DNA from: UMGS1958 sp045542415
GTDB lineage: Bacteria > Bacillota > Clostridia > UBA1381
Assembly (NCBI GenBank): GCA_045542415.1
Contig: JAZQKZ010000048.1
Location: 1 to 64,000, forward strand
Direction: 5' to 3'
DNA length: 64,000 bases
The notes under the pieces were generated by a model. The model was not told the DNA's origin, made no database searches, and saw only the letters and a list, made by a program, of their open reading frames with translations. Both the position numbers and the translations under genes were made by a program. Below are positions 25,467-34,551 of the stretch, in pieces (positions within the stretch are counted from its first letter, which is position 1; every line of letters begins with the position of its first letter).

Positions 25467-26948
25467 TTATTTATCCAATGACTTCATTGTCGGGAACAGC
25501 AATACGTCTCTTATTGCTGCTGAGTCTGTCAGTAACATACACATACGGTCGATACCGAAGCCGATACCACCTGTCGGCGGCATACCGATTTCAAGTGCGT
25601 TCATAAAGTCCTCATCAGTTGTGTTAGCTTCTTCATCACCTAATGATAAAAGCTCCTCCTGTGCCTTAAAACGCTCTCTCTGGTCGATCGGGTCGTTAAG
25701 CTCTGAATAGGCATTTGCCATCTCCCAGCCGTTCATAAAGAACTCAAAACGCTCAACATAATCCGGATTCTCCGGCTTCTTCTTTGTAAGCGGTGAAATC
25801 TCAACCGGATGATCCATTACGAATGTCGGCTGAATTAAATGCTCCTCAACATACTCCTCGAAGAAGAGATTTAAGATATCGCCCTTCTTGTGGTGCTTCT
25901 CAAATTCAACGTGCTTTTCCTTTGCGATTGCCTGAGCCTCTTCAAGTGTCTTGATTTCGTTGAAGTCAACACCTGCATACTTCTTAACTGCATCAACCAT
26001 TGTGATTCTCTCAAACGGCTTGCCTAAATCCATTTCAATGCCGTTGTAGGTAATCTTTGTTGTGCCAAGCACCTCCTGAGCAACGTGACGGTAAAGATTT
26101 TCTGTTAAATCCATCATGCCGTGATAGTCGGTGTATGCCTGATAAAGCTCCATTAATGTAAATTCCGGATTGTGACGTGTGTCAAGTCCCTCGTTACGGA
26201 AAACTCGTCCGATTTCATATACTCTCTCAAGTCCGCCTACGATAAGTCTCTTTAAGTAAAGCTCAAGTGAGATACGGAGCTTAAAGTCCTCGTCAAGTGC
26301 GTTGAAGTGTGTCTCGAACGGACGTGCAGCTGCACCGCCTGCGTTTGAAACGAGCATCGGTGTCTCAACCTCAAGGAAGCCGTCAGCGTTTAAGTAGCTT
26401 CTGATTGCTGAAATAATCTTTGAACGCTTAACGAATGTATCCTTAACCTCGTCGTTCATGATGAGGTCAACATAACGCTGTCTGTAGCGTGTGTCTGTAT
26501 CTGTCAGACCGTGAAACTTCTCCGGCAGTGGCTGAAGTGACTTTGAAAGAAGAGTACACTTGATTACACGAACTGAAATCTCGCCTGTCTGAGTTGTAAA
26601 TACCTCACCGTTAACACCGATGATATCACCGATATCAAGCTTCTTAAAATGCTCGTAATCCTCTTCGCCAAGCTCGTCCTTCTTAAAGAATACCTGAATC
26701 TTGCCGTCGATATCCATAAGGTGACCGAAGCCTACCTTACCCATACGTCTCTTTGACATAAGACGTCCTGCAACTGTTACAGTCTTACCCTCATACTCTG
26801 CATAGTTATCCTTAATCTGAGCTGATGTAGTGTCTCTGTCATACTTTGTTATCTGAAACGGGTCATTGCCTGCATCCTGAAGCTCTGTAAGCTTGTCACG
26901 TCTGTTCTTCAGGATCTGGGCTAATCTTGCTGATTCTTCCTGTGCCAT
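25467..26948 (-). CDS. lysS: Lysyl-tRNA synthetase, class II
   Basis: A 493-residue enzyme that charges tRNA-Lys. The N-terminal OB-fold anticodon-binding domain (about 60-165, e.g. GRLMSKRRMGKVGFGHL) is followed by the catalytic core with motif 2 (GRVFRNEGLDTRHNPEFTLME) and motif 3 (GGIGFGIDRMCMLLT). CGGAGG lies 9 bases before the ATG. It has its own promoter and terminator. The usual upstream partner greA is not present here. Confidence 0.97.
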   Translation of the reverse strand: MAQEESARLAQILKNRRDKLTELQDAGNDPFQITKYDRDTTSAQIKDNYAEYEGKTVTVAGRLMSKRRMGKVGFGHLMDIDGKIQVFFKKDELGEEDYEHFKKLDIGDIIGVNGEVFTTQTGEISVRVIKCTLLSKSLQPLPEKFHGLTDTDTRYRQRYVDLIMNDEVKDTFVKRSKIISAIRSYLNADGFLEVETPMLVSNAGGAAARPFETHFNALDEDFKLRISLELYLKRLIVGGLERVYEIGRVFRNEGLDTRHNPEFTLMELYQAYTDYHGMMDLTENLYRHVAQEVLGTTKITYNGIEMDLGKPFERITMVDAVKKYAGVDFNEIKTLEEAQAIAKEKHVEFEKHHKKGDILNLFFEEYVEEHLIQPTFVMDHPVEISPLTKKKPENPDYVERFEFFMNGWEMANAYSELNDPIDQRERFKAQEELLSLGDEEANTTDEDFMNALEIGMPPTGGIGFGIDRMCMLLTDSAAIRDVLLFPTMKSLDK

Positions 26949-26992
26949 GTATATATCCTCCGTAATTAAAAATTCTCTTTATAATCCCTATC

Positions 26993-27021
26993 ATTATATA
27001 CTATTTTTCAAAATATTACAA
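26993..27021 (-). promoter_or_regulatory. Promoter of lysS
   Basis: On the minus strand TTGTAA (27016-27021) and TATAAT (26993-26998) with 17 bp spacing. Confidence 0.6.
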
Positions 27022-27102
27022 GGGGTATTTTTAAAAAGTGTGAAAAGTTTTGGATATTGCTGTAAAACGTGTGAATTTTTTGGGAAGAATGTCATTAAAT
27101 CA

Positions 27103-27131
27103 TTGAAATTTATAAATGTGTATGGTATAAT
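27103..27131 (+). promoter_or_regulatory. Promoter of the stalk-domain protein gene
   Basis: TTGAAA (27103-27108) and TATAAT (27126-27131) with 17 bp spacing. Confidence 0.7.
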
Positions 27132-27163
27132 TCAGATATAAATTTATTAGGGAGTGAGCAGAA

Positions 27164-27922
27164 ATGATAAAGAAAAGAATAATAGCAGCAGCTTCAGCGG
27201 CAATGATGCTTATGTCGGCTGTGGGCGTACAGTGTGCGGACGATGTAAAGGTTATGCTTGACGGAGCGCAGCTTACTTTTGACGTACCGCCGCAGATTAT
27301 AAGCGACCGTACCTTTGTACCGTTAAGAGTGATTTTTGAGGCAATGGGTGCAGAGGTAAGCTGGGACGGTGAGGCAAGAAAGGTAAGTGCCGTAAAGGAT
27401 GATACAACAGTTGAAATGACAATTGATTCAACCGTGATGACCGTTAATGCACAGGAGATTACGCTTGACGTACCGCCGCAGATAGTGGATGACCGCACAT
27501 TGGTACCCGCAAGAGCAGTTGCGGAGAGCTTTGGTGCAGACGTCGCGTGGGACGGCGAAACAAGAACGGTTACAATAACATCAGCGGCGACACCGGCTCC
27601 GACTTCAACACCGGCACCGGCAAGTGAGTTCCCGATTGAGTATAACGGTGCGTTGGAGAACAAGACTCCGTATTTAAGCAACTTCAAGCTGACAAAGGTA
27701 GAGAAGAATGCAGACGGAGACTATGACATTGAATATACATTACAGACTTTTTTTGAGGGCAGAGGAACAGTAAGTGTAGAATTCAACTGTCTTGATGCAA
27801 GCGGAAAGCTTGTTGACAACTTTGGCGGCTCATTTATCGGAACAGACTATGCATGGAGTCTGCACGAGTCATCAGCAACAATTTCGGGAGATACTGTGTT
27901 GATTGAGGTTAAATTGGATTAA
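27164..27922 (+). CDS. Secreted protein with copper-amine-oxidase N-terminal (stalk) domain
   Basis: A 252-residue exported protein. Residues 1-24 are a signal peptide (RIIAAASAAMMLMSA). About 28-145 form the stalk domain, with two halves carrying FVPLRVIFEAMGAEVSWD and LVPARAVAESFGADVAWD. A short Thr/Pro/Ala linker (TPAPTSTPAPAS) leads to a C-terminal beta-rich domain of about 95 residues (KTPYLSNFKLTKVEKN...) that I cannot name. These domains are common on the surface of Clostridia and are thought to bind wall or carbohydrate. They do not have amine oxidase activity. It is monocistronic. Confidence 0.85.
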   Translation: MIKKRIIAAASAAMMLMSAVGVQCADDVKVMLDGAQLTFDVPPQIISDRTFVPLRVIFEAMGAEVSWDGEARKVSAVKDDTTVEMTIDSTVMTVNAQEITLDVPPQIVDDRTLVPARAVAESFGADVAWDGETRTVTITSAATPAPTSTPAPASEFPIEYNGALENKTPYLSNFKLTKVEKNADGDYDIEYTLQTFFEGRGTVSVEFNCLDASGKLVDNFGGSFIGTDYAWSLHESSATISGDTVLIEVKLD

Positions 27923-27934
27923 ATTGGAATTGAA

Positions 27935-27964
27935 GGAAGTGTTTGACGGCACTTCCTTTTTTTG
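27935..27964 (+). terminator. Terminator after the stalk-domain gene
   Basis: GGAAGTG and CACTTCC around an 8-base loop, followed by eight Ts. Confidence 0.85.
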
Positions 27965-28011
27965 TGCATAAAAATTGGGGTGTGATATAAATTACCCCTT
28001 AAAAAGCAACA

Positions 28012-28149
28012 CCTCAAAATATGCTATCATTATATTGTAAGGGAAAGACAGACCTTACAAAAAGCCGGAATTATCGCTACAGACACCCCCCAAAAACAAA
28101 TTTTCAAAATATGTTATGATTACAATGTAAAGGGGCGAAACGCCCCTTG
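28012..28149 (+). promoter_or_regulatory. Twice-repeated upstream unit of the Lon-like protease operon
   Basis: Two related units each contain TCAAAATATG-YTATSATTA followed by TGTAARGG and then a hairpin. Unit 1 (28012-28061) has TTGTAAGG/CCTTACAA; unit 2 (28103-28149) has GGGGCG-AAA-CGCCCC. TATCAT and TATGAT could be -10 boxes, but no good -35 box sits at 17 bp, so an alternative sigma factor or activator is possible. Confidence 0.45.
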
Positions 28150-28205
28150 CGAAAATGGCAGAGCTTGCCTTATTAAATTTCAGATAAATCAAGGAGGAAA
28201 AGACT

Positions 28206-28370
28206 ATGATGTACAATTTAAAGACAGAAATTAATTTTAACGGAATCAAGTTTGAAAAGGATGAAAATTCATGGCTCTATACTGCCGACACAAAGCTGAT
28301 TGTTCCCGAAAGAAAGATTGTTTATCCGGGCGATAACGAGGCGGAGATTTATTTGGGTAAGGCGTCTTAA
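28206..28370 (+). CDS. 54-residue orphan protein upstream of the Lon-like protease
   Basis: A small gene beginning M-M-Y-N-L-K-T-E-I-N and ending E-I-Y-L-G-K-A-S. AAGGAGG lies 8 bases before the first ATG. The peptide is soluble, charged and aromatic-containing (SWLYTADTKL), with no membrane segment. It lies 29 bases before the double-AAA+ protease, which also has its own AAGGAGG, so the two are probably cotranscribed. I do not recognise the family; a substrate, adaptor or regulator of the protease is only a guess based on position. Coding is supported by the strong ribosome binding site and codon use like its neighbours. Confidence 0.7.
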   Translation: MMYNLKTEINFNGIKFEKDENSWLYTADTKLIVPERKIVYPGDNEAEIYLGKAS

Positions 28371-28399
28371 TACATATTAATAACAAGGAGGAAACAAAA

Positions 28400-31300
28400 A
28401 TGAAAAGAAGAAATTACAACCGCCCGGATCTGTGGGGCTCACTTAATAATGATAATATAACAGGAGAAAATGCAGAAGAGGAAAATAACCTTGTTGTGGA
28501 AAATGATGTGTGTCTTGAATCTGAAATAACAGAGTTTAAAAGTCCCTTTGAGAGAATTATTGACAGAAGACTGGAACATCTCTTCGGTCCGCCTGATTTC
28601 GAGGATTCAGAGCCGGACACCGTTATATTTAAGCATTACTACGGCGAGATGATAGATTTCAGTCAGGATGAAGATGGAAATCGCACATGCATGCTTTTAT
28701 CCAAGGGAAAGCTTGTAAAATTTGATATTCATTCACGCACCGTTACCGAGCTTGAGGAAGAGTCGGGATATCCTTTTATGCATATTATTGCGACAGATAT
28801 GTCGGCAAAAAAAAATGCAAAAGTGATATGTACCGATTCATTCTATCACCTTTTTGACGCAATAGAGTCTTTAAAGGACAAGTGCAATGCAATAGAGGCA
28901 TTTCTTGAGCTGAGCCGTACTCAGAGAGACTCAATCATCAGTCAGCTTAACAGTAAGAAGTACGGAAAATGCAGTGAAAAAAGAGTTGCACCTGTTAAGG
29001 GTAAGGAATCTTTGCGTTTGAAGTATGATATGTGTAAGCATACATATACTCCGGAACAGCAAAGGGAAATAGAAAATCTGTTTAATGACAAACTCAACGC
29101 CCAAAAAGCCTATAGCCGTCTGGAGTATATTTTAAATATTTCTCCTGAATATCTTGAAAGAAAGGTTCCGTCATACAAGGAGATTATTGCGATTCTTGAC
29201 AAGTATATCTATAAAAAGGATAAGCTCAAGAAAAAGATTGCCGAGCAGATTGTCTCTGGAAAATACAGCAGTAGCAGAAGCTTAAAGCTTTTATTTGTAG
29301 GAAGTCCCGGAACAGGCAAGACTCTTCTTGCAAAAGCCATTGCAGAAATTTATGGAATACCGTACGCAGTCATTAACATGGGTTCTATTTCTTCGGCACT
29401 TGATCTTAAGGGCACAGATCCGTCTTTTGATGGTGCCGATGCCGGAGAGTTTATTAATAAGTTTTTCCGTGAGGGAACCAGTGAAATGATTCTTCTTCTT
29501 GACGAGCTTGACAAGATGGGCACCGGTACAAAGCACGGTGCGGCTACGGGTGCAATGCTGGATATTTTGTCGGATGTGAATGAGTGCTATGACAAATTCC
29601 TGGAGATGGCGGTTGATACAAGCAATACTGCGTTTATTGCGACGGCAAATTCGGTAAAGAATATTCCCTCACCGCTTCTTAACCGATTTGAGGTTATTTA
29701 CATGGACGACTACAGCGACGAGGACAAGTACAATATTGCACAGGAATATATCATTCCGCAGCTTGAAAAGGATTTCGGTCTTGAAAACGGTGAAATTGTC
29801 TTTACTGACGAAGCGGTAAAGGCGGTTATCAAGTACTATTGCTGTGATGAGGGAGCGAGACTGCTCAAGGATAAGCTTAAGAGCATTGTTAAAAACCTCA
29901 TCAGCCGCCGCGAGGAGGAGGGCTTTGAGACTATAAGTGTTGATGCCGCAATGGTCAGAGAGATACTTGAAGAATATGTCAGCGACAAGGATATAAAGCT
30001 TATTTATCACCGTAACAAGGACAGACTCAGTGCTGCCCACAGTGCAGAGCTGAAGAAAATCTTTACCGCCATAGAGAATGAGGAAGTAACAGGAGAAGAA
30101 AAGGATATCTGGCTTAAAAGAGCACAGCTCTTACTCGATCTTATTCCTCCGGCACAGCCGTTTGGCGGATTTGATTATGACAGCTTTTTTGAAAGTGTGA
30201 ATAAGACACATTTTGGATTGAGAGAGGTCAAGGAAAGAATCGCAAAGAGCCTCCTTGTAAGAATGGTACAGGGAAGAAGCTTTTCAAGCATCAGATTCCT
30301 GCTTGCCGGCGGTGCAGGAGTGGGAAAAAGCTCAATTTGTAAGAGTATTGCAGACAGTATAGGTGTTCCTTTTGTCAAGGTATCCTTAAACGGCGTATCG
30401 GACGAAAGAATTATAAAGGGATTCCCGCCGACCTATAAAGGAGCTGTGGAGGGTTCGATTGTTGCCGGTCTTGAAAGAGTTAAGACAGTCCGTGCATTGG
30501 TGCTTCTTGATGAGGTTGATAAGCTTGGCTCTAAAGAGGGAGTAAGTGCAAGCAATGCACTTATCGACCTGCTTGATAACTCATGTGAGTTTACGGATGA
30601 CTTCCTTAAAGTGCCGATTGACCTTTCCGAGGTAATATTCATTGCCTCCGCAAATGATCTGTCAAAGGTTAATCCGCTGCTTCTTGACCGCTTTGAGGTG
30701 ATTGAGGTTGACGGATATTCAAAGGCGGAAAAGAAAACCATACTCAACGACTATATCTTACCTGCAACCAACACAGAGTATGAGAGAGTAAATGCAAGCT
30801 TTGCTGTAAGCCCCGATGCGGCGGATTTACTTGTTGAGGAGTATTGCACCTCATTCGGTGTGAGAGACCTTGAAAAGGCTGTCAAGAAGCTTGTCAGCGA
30901 CAAGCTTGCGGAAAATGCTGACAATATAGAAAATCAGAGATTTTTAATCGATTCCGACGATGTTACAAAATCTCTTGGAGCAAAGCCGATTCCGAGAGGA
31001 AACCTCCTCACAAAGAATGTTCCGGGCTTCTCAAAGGCACTTGCCGTAACAGGCGGAAATTCCGGTATGGCATTCTCGATTGAGTCGGCGGTTATTCCGG
31101 GTGATACTTCGCTTAACATCACAGGTCTTCCCAAGGAAAGTGCTGTTGACAGTGTGAAGCTTGCAAAGACTTACATAAGACTCAATCATCTTGATAGTGC
31201 CGCTGATTTCGGACTTCACCTCCATTTCGGTGAGGGTGCGGTTGTAAAGGACGGTCCCTCAGCAGGTGTTGCAATCCTTATTTCAATACTTTCGGCAGTA

Positions 31301-31579
31301 TTGAAAACTCCGGTGTCAGGCAACCTTGCCTACACAGGTGAAATAGACCTTTTCGGTAATGTTTTTGCCATCGGAGGAACAAAGGCGAAAATCAGTGCGG
31401 CTCAGGAATCAGGTTGCAGCAAGGTGTTCATTCCGTATGATAACTACATGCAGCTTTCAGAGGAAGAGCTTAACAGCTTCTTGATTGAGATTATGCCTGT
31501 AAAGCATATCTCAGAGGTAATAGCACTTGCATTTCCTGACCATACCGAAAAGGTGAATGCAAAGCGACTGATTGCCTGA
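28400..31579 (+). CDS. Lon-like ATP-dependent protease with two tandem AAA+ modules
   Basis: A 1059-residue cytoplasmic protein. Residues 1-290 are an unusual N-terminal region with helical segments, not the normal Lon LAN domain by eye. AAA+ module 1 has Walker A GSPGTGKT (301-308), Walker B ILLLDELDKMG and a sensor segment ATANSVKNIPSPLLNRFEV. AAA+ module 2 has Walker A GGAGVGKS (637-644), Walker B LVLLDEVDKLG and ASANDLSKVNPLLLDRFEV. The C-terminal S16 (Lon) protease domain holds the Ser-Lys dyad: Ser954 in KDGPSAGVA and Lys995 in GGTKAKISAA. Canonical Lon has one AAA+ module and about 780-800 residues. Both modules resemble Lon, so a duplication or fusion is likely. All catalytic residues look intact. 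Targets are unknown. Confidence 0.85.
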   Translation: MKRRNYNRPDLWGSLNNDNITGENAEEENNLVVENDVCLESEITEFKSPFERIIDRRLEHLFGPPDFEDSEPDTVIFKHYYGEMIDFSQDEDGNRTCMLLSKGKLVKFDIHSRTVTELEEESGYPFMHIIATDMSAKKNAKVICTDSFYHLFDAIESLKDKCNAIEAFLELSRTQRDSIISQLNSKKYGKCSEKRVAPVKGKESLRLKYDMCKHTYTPEQQREIENLFNDKLNAQKAYSRLEYILNISPEYLERKVPSYKEIIAILDKYIYKKDKLKKKIAEQIVSGKYSSSRSLKLLFVGSPGTGKTLLAKAIAEIYGIPYAVINMGSISSALDLKGTDPSFDGADAGEFINKFFREGTSEMILLLDELDKMGTGTKHGAATGAMLDILSDVNECYDKFLEMAVDTSNTAFIATANSVKNIPSPLLNRFEVIYMDDYSDEDKYNIAQEYIIPQLEKDFGLENGEIVFTDEAVKAVIKYYCCDEGARLLKDKLKSIVKNLISRREEEGFETISVDAAMVREILEEYVSDKDIKLIYHRNKDRLSAAHSAELKKIFTAIENEEVTGEEKDIWLKRAQLLLDLIPPAQPFGGFDYDSFFESVNKTHFGLREVKERIAKSLLVRMVQGRSFSSIRFLLAGGAGVGKSSICKSIADSIGVPFVKVSLNGVSDERIIKGFPPTYKGAVEGSIVAGLERVKTVRALVLLDEVDKLGSKEGVSASNALIDLLDNSCEFTDDFLKVPIDLSEVIFIASANDLSKVNPLLLDRFEVIEVDGYSKAEKKTILNDYILPATNTEYERVNASFAVSPDAADLLVEEYCTSFGVRDLEKAVKKLVSDKLAENADNIENQRFLIDSDDVTKSLGAKPIPRGNLLTKNVPGFSKALAVTGGNSGMAFSIESAVIPGDTSLNITGLPKESAVDSVKLAKTYIRLNHLDSAADFGLHLHFGEGAVVKDGPSAGVAILISILSAVLKTPVSGNLAYTGEIDLFGNVFAIGGTKAKISAAQESGCSKVFIPYDNYMQLSEEELNSFLIEIMPVKHISEVIALAFPDHTEKVNAKRLIA

Positions 31580-31589
31580 ATAACAGAGT

Positions 31590-31632
31590 CCGTATCCGGA
31601 GAAATGCCTCCAACTCCGGATACGGGCTTTTT
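31590..31632 (+). terminator. Terminator after the Lon-like gene
   Basis: CCGTATCCGGAG and CTCCGGATACGG pair around a 12-base loop, followed by GCTTTTTT. Confidence 0.9.
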
Positions 31633-31649
31633 TGTATTGTCCCGTTTTG

Positions 31650-31680
31650 GCAGTTCATGACGTTTTGATGGCAGTTCATG
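31650..31680 (+). promoter_or_regulatory. Direct repeats upstream of the BspA/GH operon, LytTR-type site candidate
   Basis: GCAGTTCATG occurs at 31650-31659 and again at 31671-31680, a 21-bp period (two helical turns), ending 9 bp before the -35 box. The 9-mer GCAGTTCAT fits the LytTR-family consensus [TA][AC][CA]GTTN[AG][TG] in 8 of 9 positions, and paired direct repeats about 21 bp apart are typical for AgrA/LytR-type activators. Confidence 0.6.
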
Positions 31681-31689
31681 CTATAAACA

Positions 31690-31718
31690 TTGACTTTTGC
31701 GTAAAATCGTGATACTAT
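31690..31718 (+). promoter_or_regulatory. Promoter of the BspA/GH26/GH5 operon
   Basis: TTGACT (31690-31695) and TACTAT (31713-31718) with 17 bp spacing. The leader contains the 20-bp palindrome TGTCTTATATATATAAGACA before the ribosome binding site. Confidence 0.6.
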
Positions 31719-31806
31719 AAGTATATAAAAAAACTTTGAAATAGTGAATAAAATTATCGGGCTTGTGTGTCTTATATATATAAGACAGTTACGGGAGGAG
31801 TATGAA

Positions 31807-34551
31807 ATGAAAGGGATAAGAAAATACATATCAGCAGCTCTTGCGGCGGCTATGCTTATGGGTACCGTGCCTGTATCGGTTATGGCGGAAAATGAGGTCT
31901 TGTCCTCCGATAATGCACAGATAAGCATTGAAGCGGAAGAAACAGCTTTGCCAACCGGGAATCCGCAAGAGACGGCAATGCCGACAGAAGTTCCGCAAGA
32001 GACAGTTATACCGACGGACGAACCGCAGGAGACTGCAATGCCGACAGAAATTCCGCAAGAGACAGCGATACCGACGGACGAACCGCAAGAGACTGTAACA
32101 CCGACAGAAGTTCCGCAAGAGACAGTTATACCGACGGATGAACCGGAAGAAACTGTTGCACCTACCGAAGTGCCGGAGGACTATATCGGCGGTAAGCTTA
32201 CGGATACCGCAAGCTGGGAGCTTGACGGCACTGTGTTTAAAATCAAGGGTACGGGCTATGTTCCCGATTATTACACAGGCGGTATCCTGGAAATTGTGAA
32301 CAGTATGCCCTGGTATGATTATAAAAGTAAAATAACCGAGGTGGTTATTGAAGAGGGAATAAAAAATGTTCCCGGTTTAGGTTTTAGTTCCTGTACGAAG
32401 CTGAAAAGTGTAACACTTCCCTCAACTATTGTATCAATAGGGGCAAGAGCGTTCCGTGCCTGCGGTAATTTATCGGGTATAGATTTACCGGACGGACTCT
32501 TATCAATAGAAGCACAGGCATTTTGCAACTGCTCAAAGCTTGATGATATAGTGCTTCCCGACAGTGTGAGCTATATTGAAAGCGGTGCGTTTTACGGCTG
32601 CAAATCACTTGAAGCGATTGAACTGCCGTCGGGTGTAACTGCTTTGGCAAGTGAGACATTTTATGAGTGTAGGGCACTTACAGATATAAAATTACCGCAA
32701 AGCCTTACAGAAATAGGAGCAGGTGCGTTTTCGTTCTGTGAAACGCTTACCGGAATTGAACTGCCGTCGGGCATTACATCAATAGGTGCAAATGCATTCC
32801 GTTATTGCAGGCTTCTTGAGGATATAACCTTGCCGCCCTCACTCACAACGATTGGAGAAAAGGCGTTTTCATGGACGAATATTACCAAGGTGGATTTCCC
32901 TGACGGATTAAAGGAAATTGGTGCAGGTGCATTTTTACGGACAGATATTTCAGAAGTCACGATTCCTGAGGGTACATATTTAAACGGTTCAATATTCAGC
33001 AATTGCGCCGGGCTTAAAAAAGCAGTGATAAATACGGTGAATATATCGGGAGCATCTGATATGTTCAGGGGCTGTACCGAGCTTGAAACGGTAGTACTTC
33101 CGGAGGGTATAACAACCATACCGTCGGGAATGTTTTATGAATGCAATGACATAAAGGAGCTGGCTATTCCGCAAAGCGTTATGTATATCGGCTCGCAGGC
33201 GTTTTACGATTGTTCAATGCTTTCAAAGCTGGATTTGCCGCAAGGACTTAAAGCCATATATGAAGAAGCCTTTCGTGGCTGCAGCAGGCTTACCTATGAA
33301 ACATTTCCCTCAAATATTACATATCTCGGCAGTTATGCACTTGCATCTGTAAAATTTACGGCAGATACTGTTGAGGTGCCGCTATCATTAAAAAAGCTTG
33401 GCACAAATTCCTTTTCAGGAATAACAGTTTTAGGTGAGCTGACATTGCACAGCGGTATAACAGAGGTTAAGGAAACTGCTTTTGAAAATGCTTCAATTGC
33501 AAAGGCTGTATATGACGGCTCGCAGTTGGAATGGTACGAGTTAAACGGTAACGCTAATGCGAATCTTTTAAGAGTACTGACTTTTACCGACCCGTCAAGG
33601 GGCGTGTGCGGTGAAAATGTACAGTGGTCATTAAGTACCGATTCAAAGACGCTTACAATAAGCGGAAACGGTGCAATGTATAATTACGGCAAAGCCGACA
33701 GCACTGCCTATGCCTACACAATGCCTTGGCATCTCATAGCACAGAATAAGATTACAACAGTTATAATTGAAGAGGGAATAACCTCAATAGGCGAATACAG
33801 CTTTGCAACACTGCCCAAGCTTACCTCGGTAACAATTCCCGAAAGCCTTGGAACAATAAGTGCATATGCGTTTTATAACGATACGGCACTTGAGACAATA
33901 AACCTTGAGGGTATATCCTATATGGGTGATTATGCGTTCTGGGGATGCAGTAAGCTTTCGAAGCTTCATCTTAGTGCAGAGTCGGGAGAGTATGTATTCG
34001 GTGAGTGCATCGGTGCAAGACGTGTAAGCTTCGGTGAGGGAATTACCGCAATAAATAACGGAGTTTTCTATAACTGTATGGTGCTTGCAGGTGTGGAAAT
34101 GCCGGATACTGTTGTAAGCATAGGCGATTATGCGTATGCCGGCTGTCTCGGTATGATAAGAATAGATGTGGGTGATTCCGTAACGGAAATCGCAGACACA
34201 GCATTTGATTCTTCGGGTATTCAGATCAGGTGCAGTGCGGGAAGTGCCGCAAGAAAATATGCACAGGAAAAGGGTATAGCATTTGTTATAACTAACGGTA
34301 CTCTGGCAGAGGCATTGAAAGAGAATACACAGGCGTGGATAGAGGATTCAATGCTTACAATTGAAACGGACGAGGCAGAAGTGACGGTTTATAGAGTCAG
34401 CTATGACGAAAACGGTCGGCTTATGTCGGTAAGTACGGCTATTCTTACGGTTGAAAACGGTGTCGCAGTGCTTGATGTGAGCGTGGGTGATACGGTTATA
34501 ATCTGGGGTACGGACGGAAGTCCGCTTGTTAAAAAGACGGAGGTCTTATGA
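31807..34551 (+). CDS. Secreted BspA-type leucine-rich repeat protein (operon gene 1)
   Basis: A 914-residue exported protein. The signal peptide covers about 1-27 (AALAAAMLMGTVPVSVMA). A Pro/Thr/Glu-rich linker of 10-residue units (PTEVPQETVI, PTDEPQETAM) follows, then BspA/TpLRR repeats of about 23 residues (LPSTIVSIGARAFRACGNLSGI type) in two blocks, separated by a spacer with SLSTDSKTLTISGNGAMYNYG. BspA-type repeats mediate binding to host or plant surfaces in several gut bacteria. The start at 31807 has GGGAGGA 6 bases upstream. The stop overlaps the next gene by 4 bases. The exact ligand is unknown. Confidence 0.88.
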   Translation: MKGIRKYISAALAAAMLMGTVPVSVMAENEVLSSDNAQISIEAEETALPTGNPQETAMPTEVPQETVIPTDEPQETAMPTEIPQETAIPTDEPQETVTPTEVPQETVIPTDEPEETVAPTEVPEDYIGGKLTDTASWELDGTVFKIKGTGYVPDYYTGGILEIVNSMPWYDYKSKITEVVIEEGIKNVPGLGFSSCTKLKSVTLPSTIVSIGARAFRACGNLSGIDLPDGLLSIEAQAFCNCSKLDDIVLPDSVSYIESGAFYGCKSLEAIELPSGVTALASETFYECRALTDIKLPQSLTEIGAGAFSFCETLTGIELPSGITSIGANAFRYCRLLEDITLPPSLTTIGEKAFSWTNITKVDFPDGLKEIGAGAFLRTDISEVTIPEGTYLNGSIFSNCAGLKKAVINTVNISGASDMFRGCTELETVVLPEGITTIPSGMFYECNDIKELAIPQSVMYIGSQAFYDCSMLSKLDLPQGLKAIYEEAFRGCSRLTYETFPSNITYLGSYALASVKFTADTVEVPLSLKKLGTNSFSGITVLGELTLHSGITEVKETAFENASIAKAVYDGSQLEWYELNGNANANLLRVLTFTDPSRGVCGENVQWSLSTDSKTLTISGNGAMYNYGKADSTAYAYTMPWHLIAQNKITTVIIEEGITSIGEYSFATLPKLTSVTIPESLGTISAYAFYNDTALETINLEGISYMGDYAFWGCSKLSKLHLSAESGEYVFGECIGARRVSFGEGITAINNGVFYNCMVLAGVEMPDTVVSIGDYAYAGCLGMIRIDVGDSVTEIADTAFDSSGIQIRCSAGSAARKYAQEKGIAFVITNGTLAEALKENTQAWIEDSMLTIETDEAEVTVYRVSYDENGRLMSVSTAILTVENGVAVLDVSVGDTVIIWGTDGSPLVKKTEVL
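31951..32180 (+). repeat. In-frame 30-bp tandem repeats coding the Pro/Thr/Glu linker
   Basis: About seven and a half units of 30 bp code P-T-[DE]-X-P-Q-E-T-X-X. Units are close enough in DNA to allow slippage and length variation without frameshift. Confidence 0.8.
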
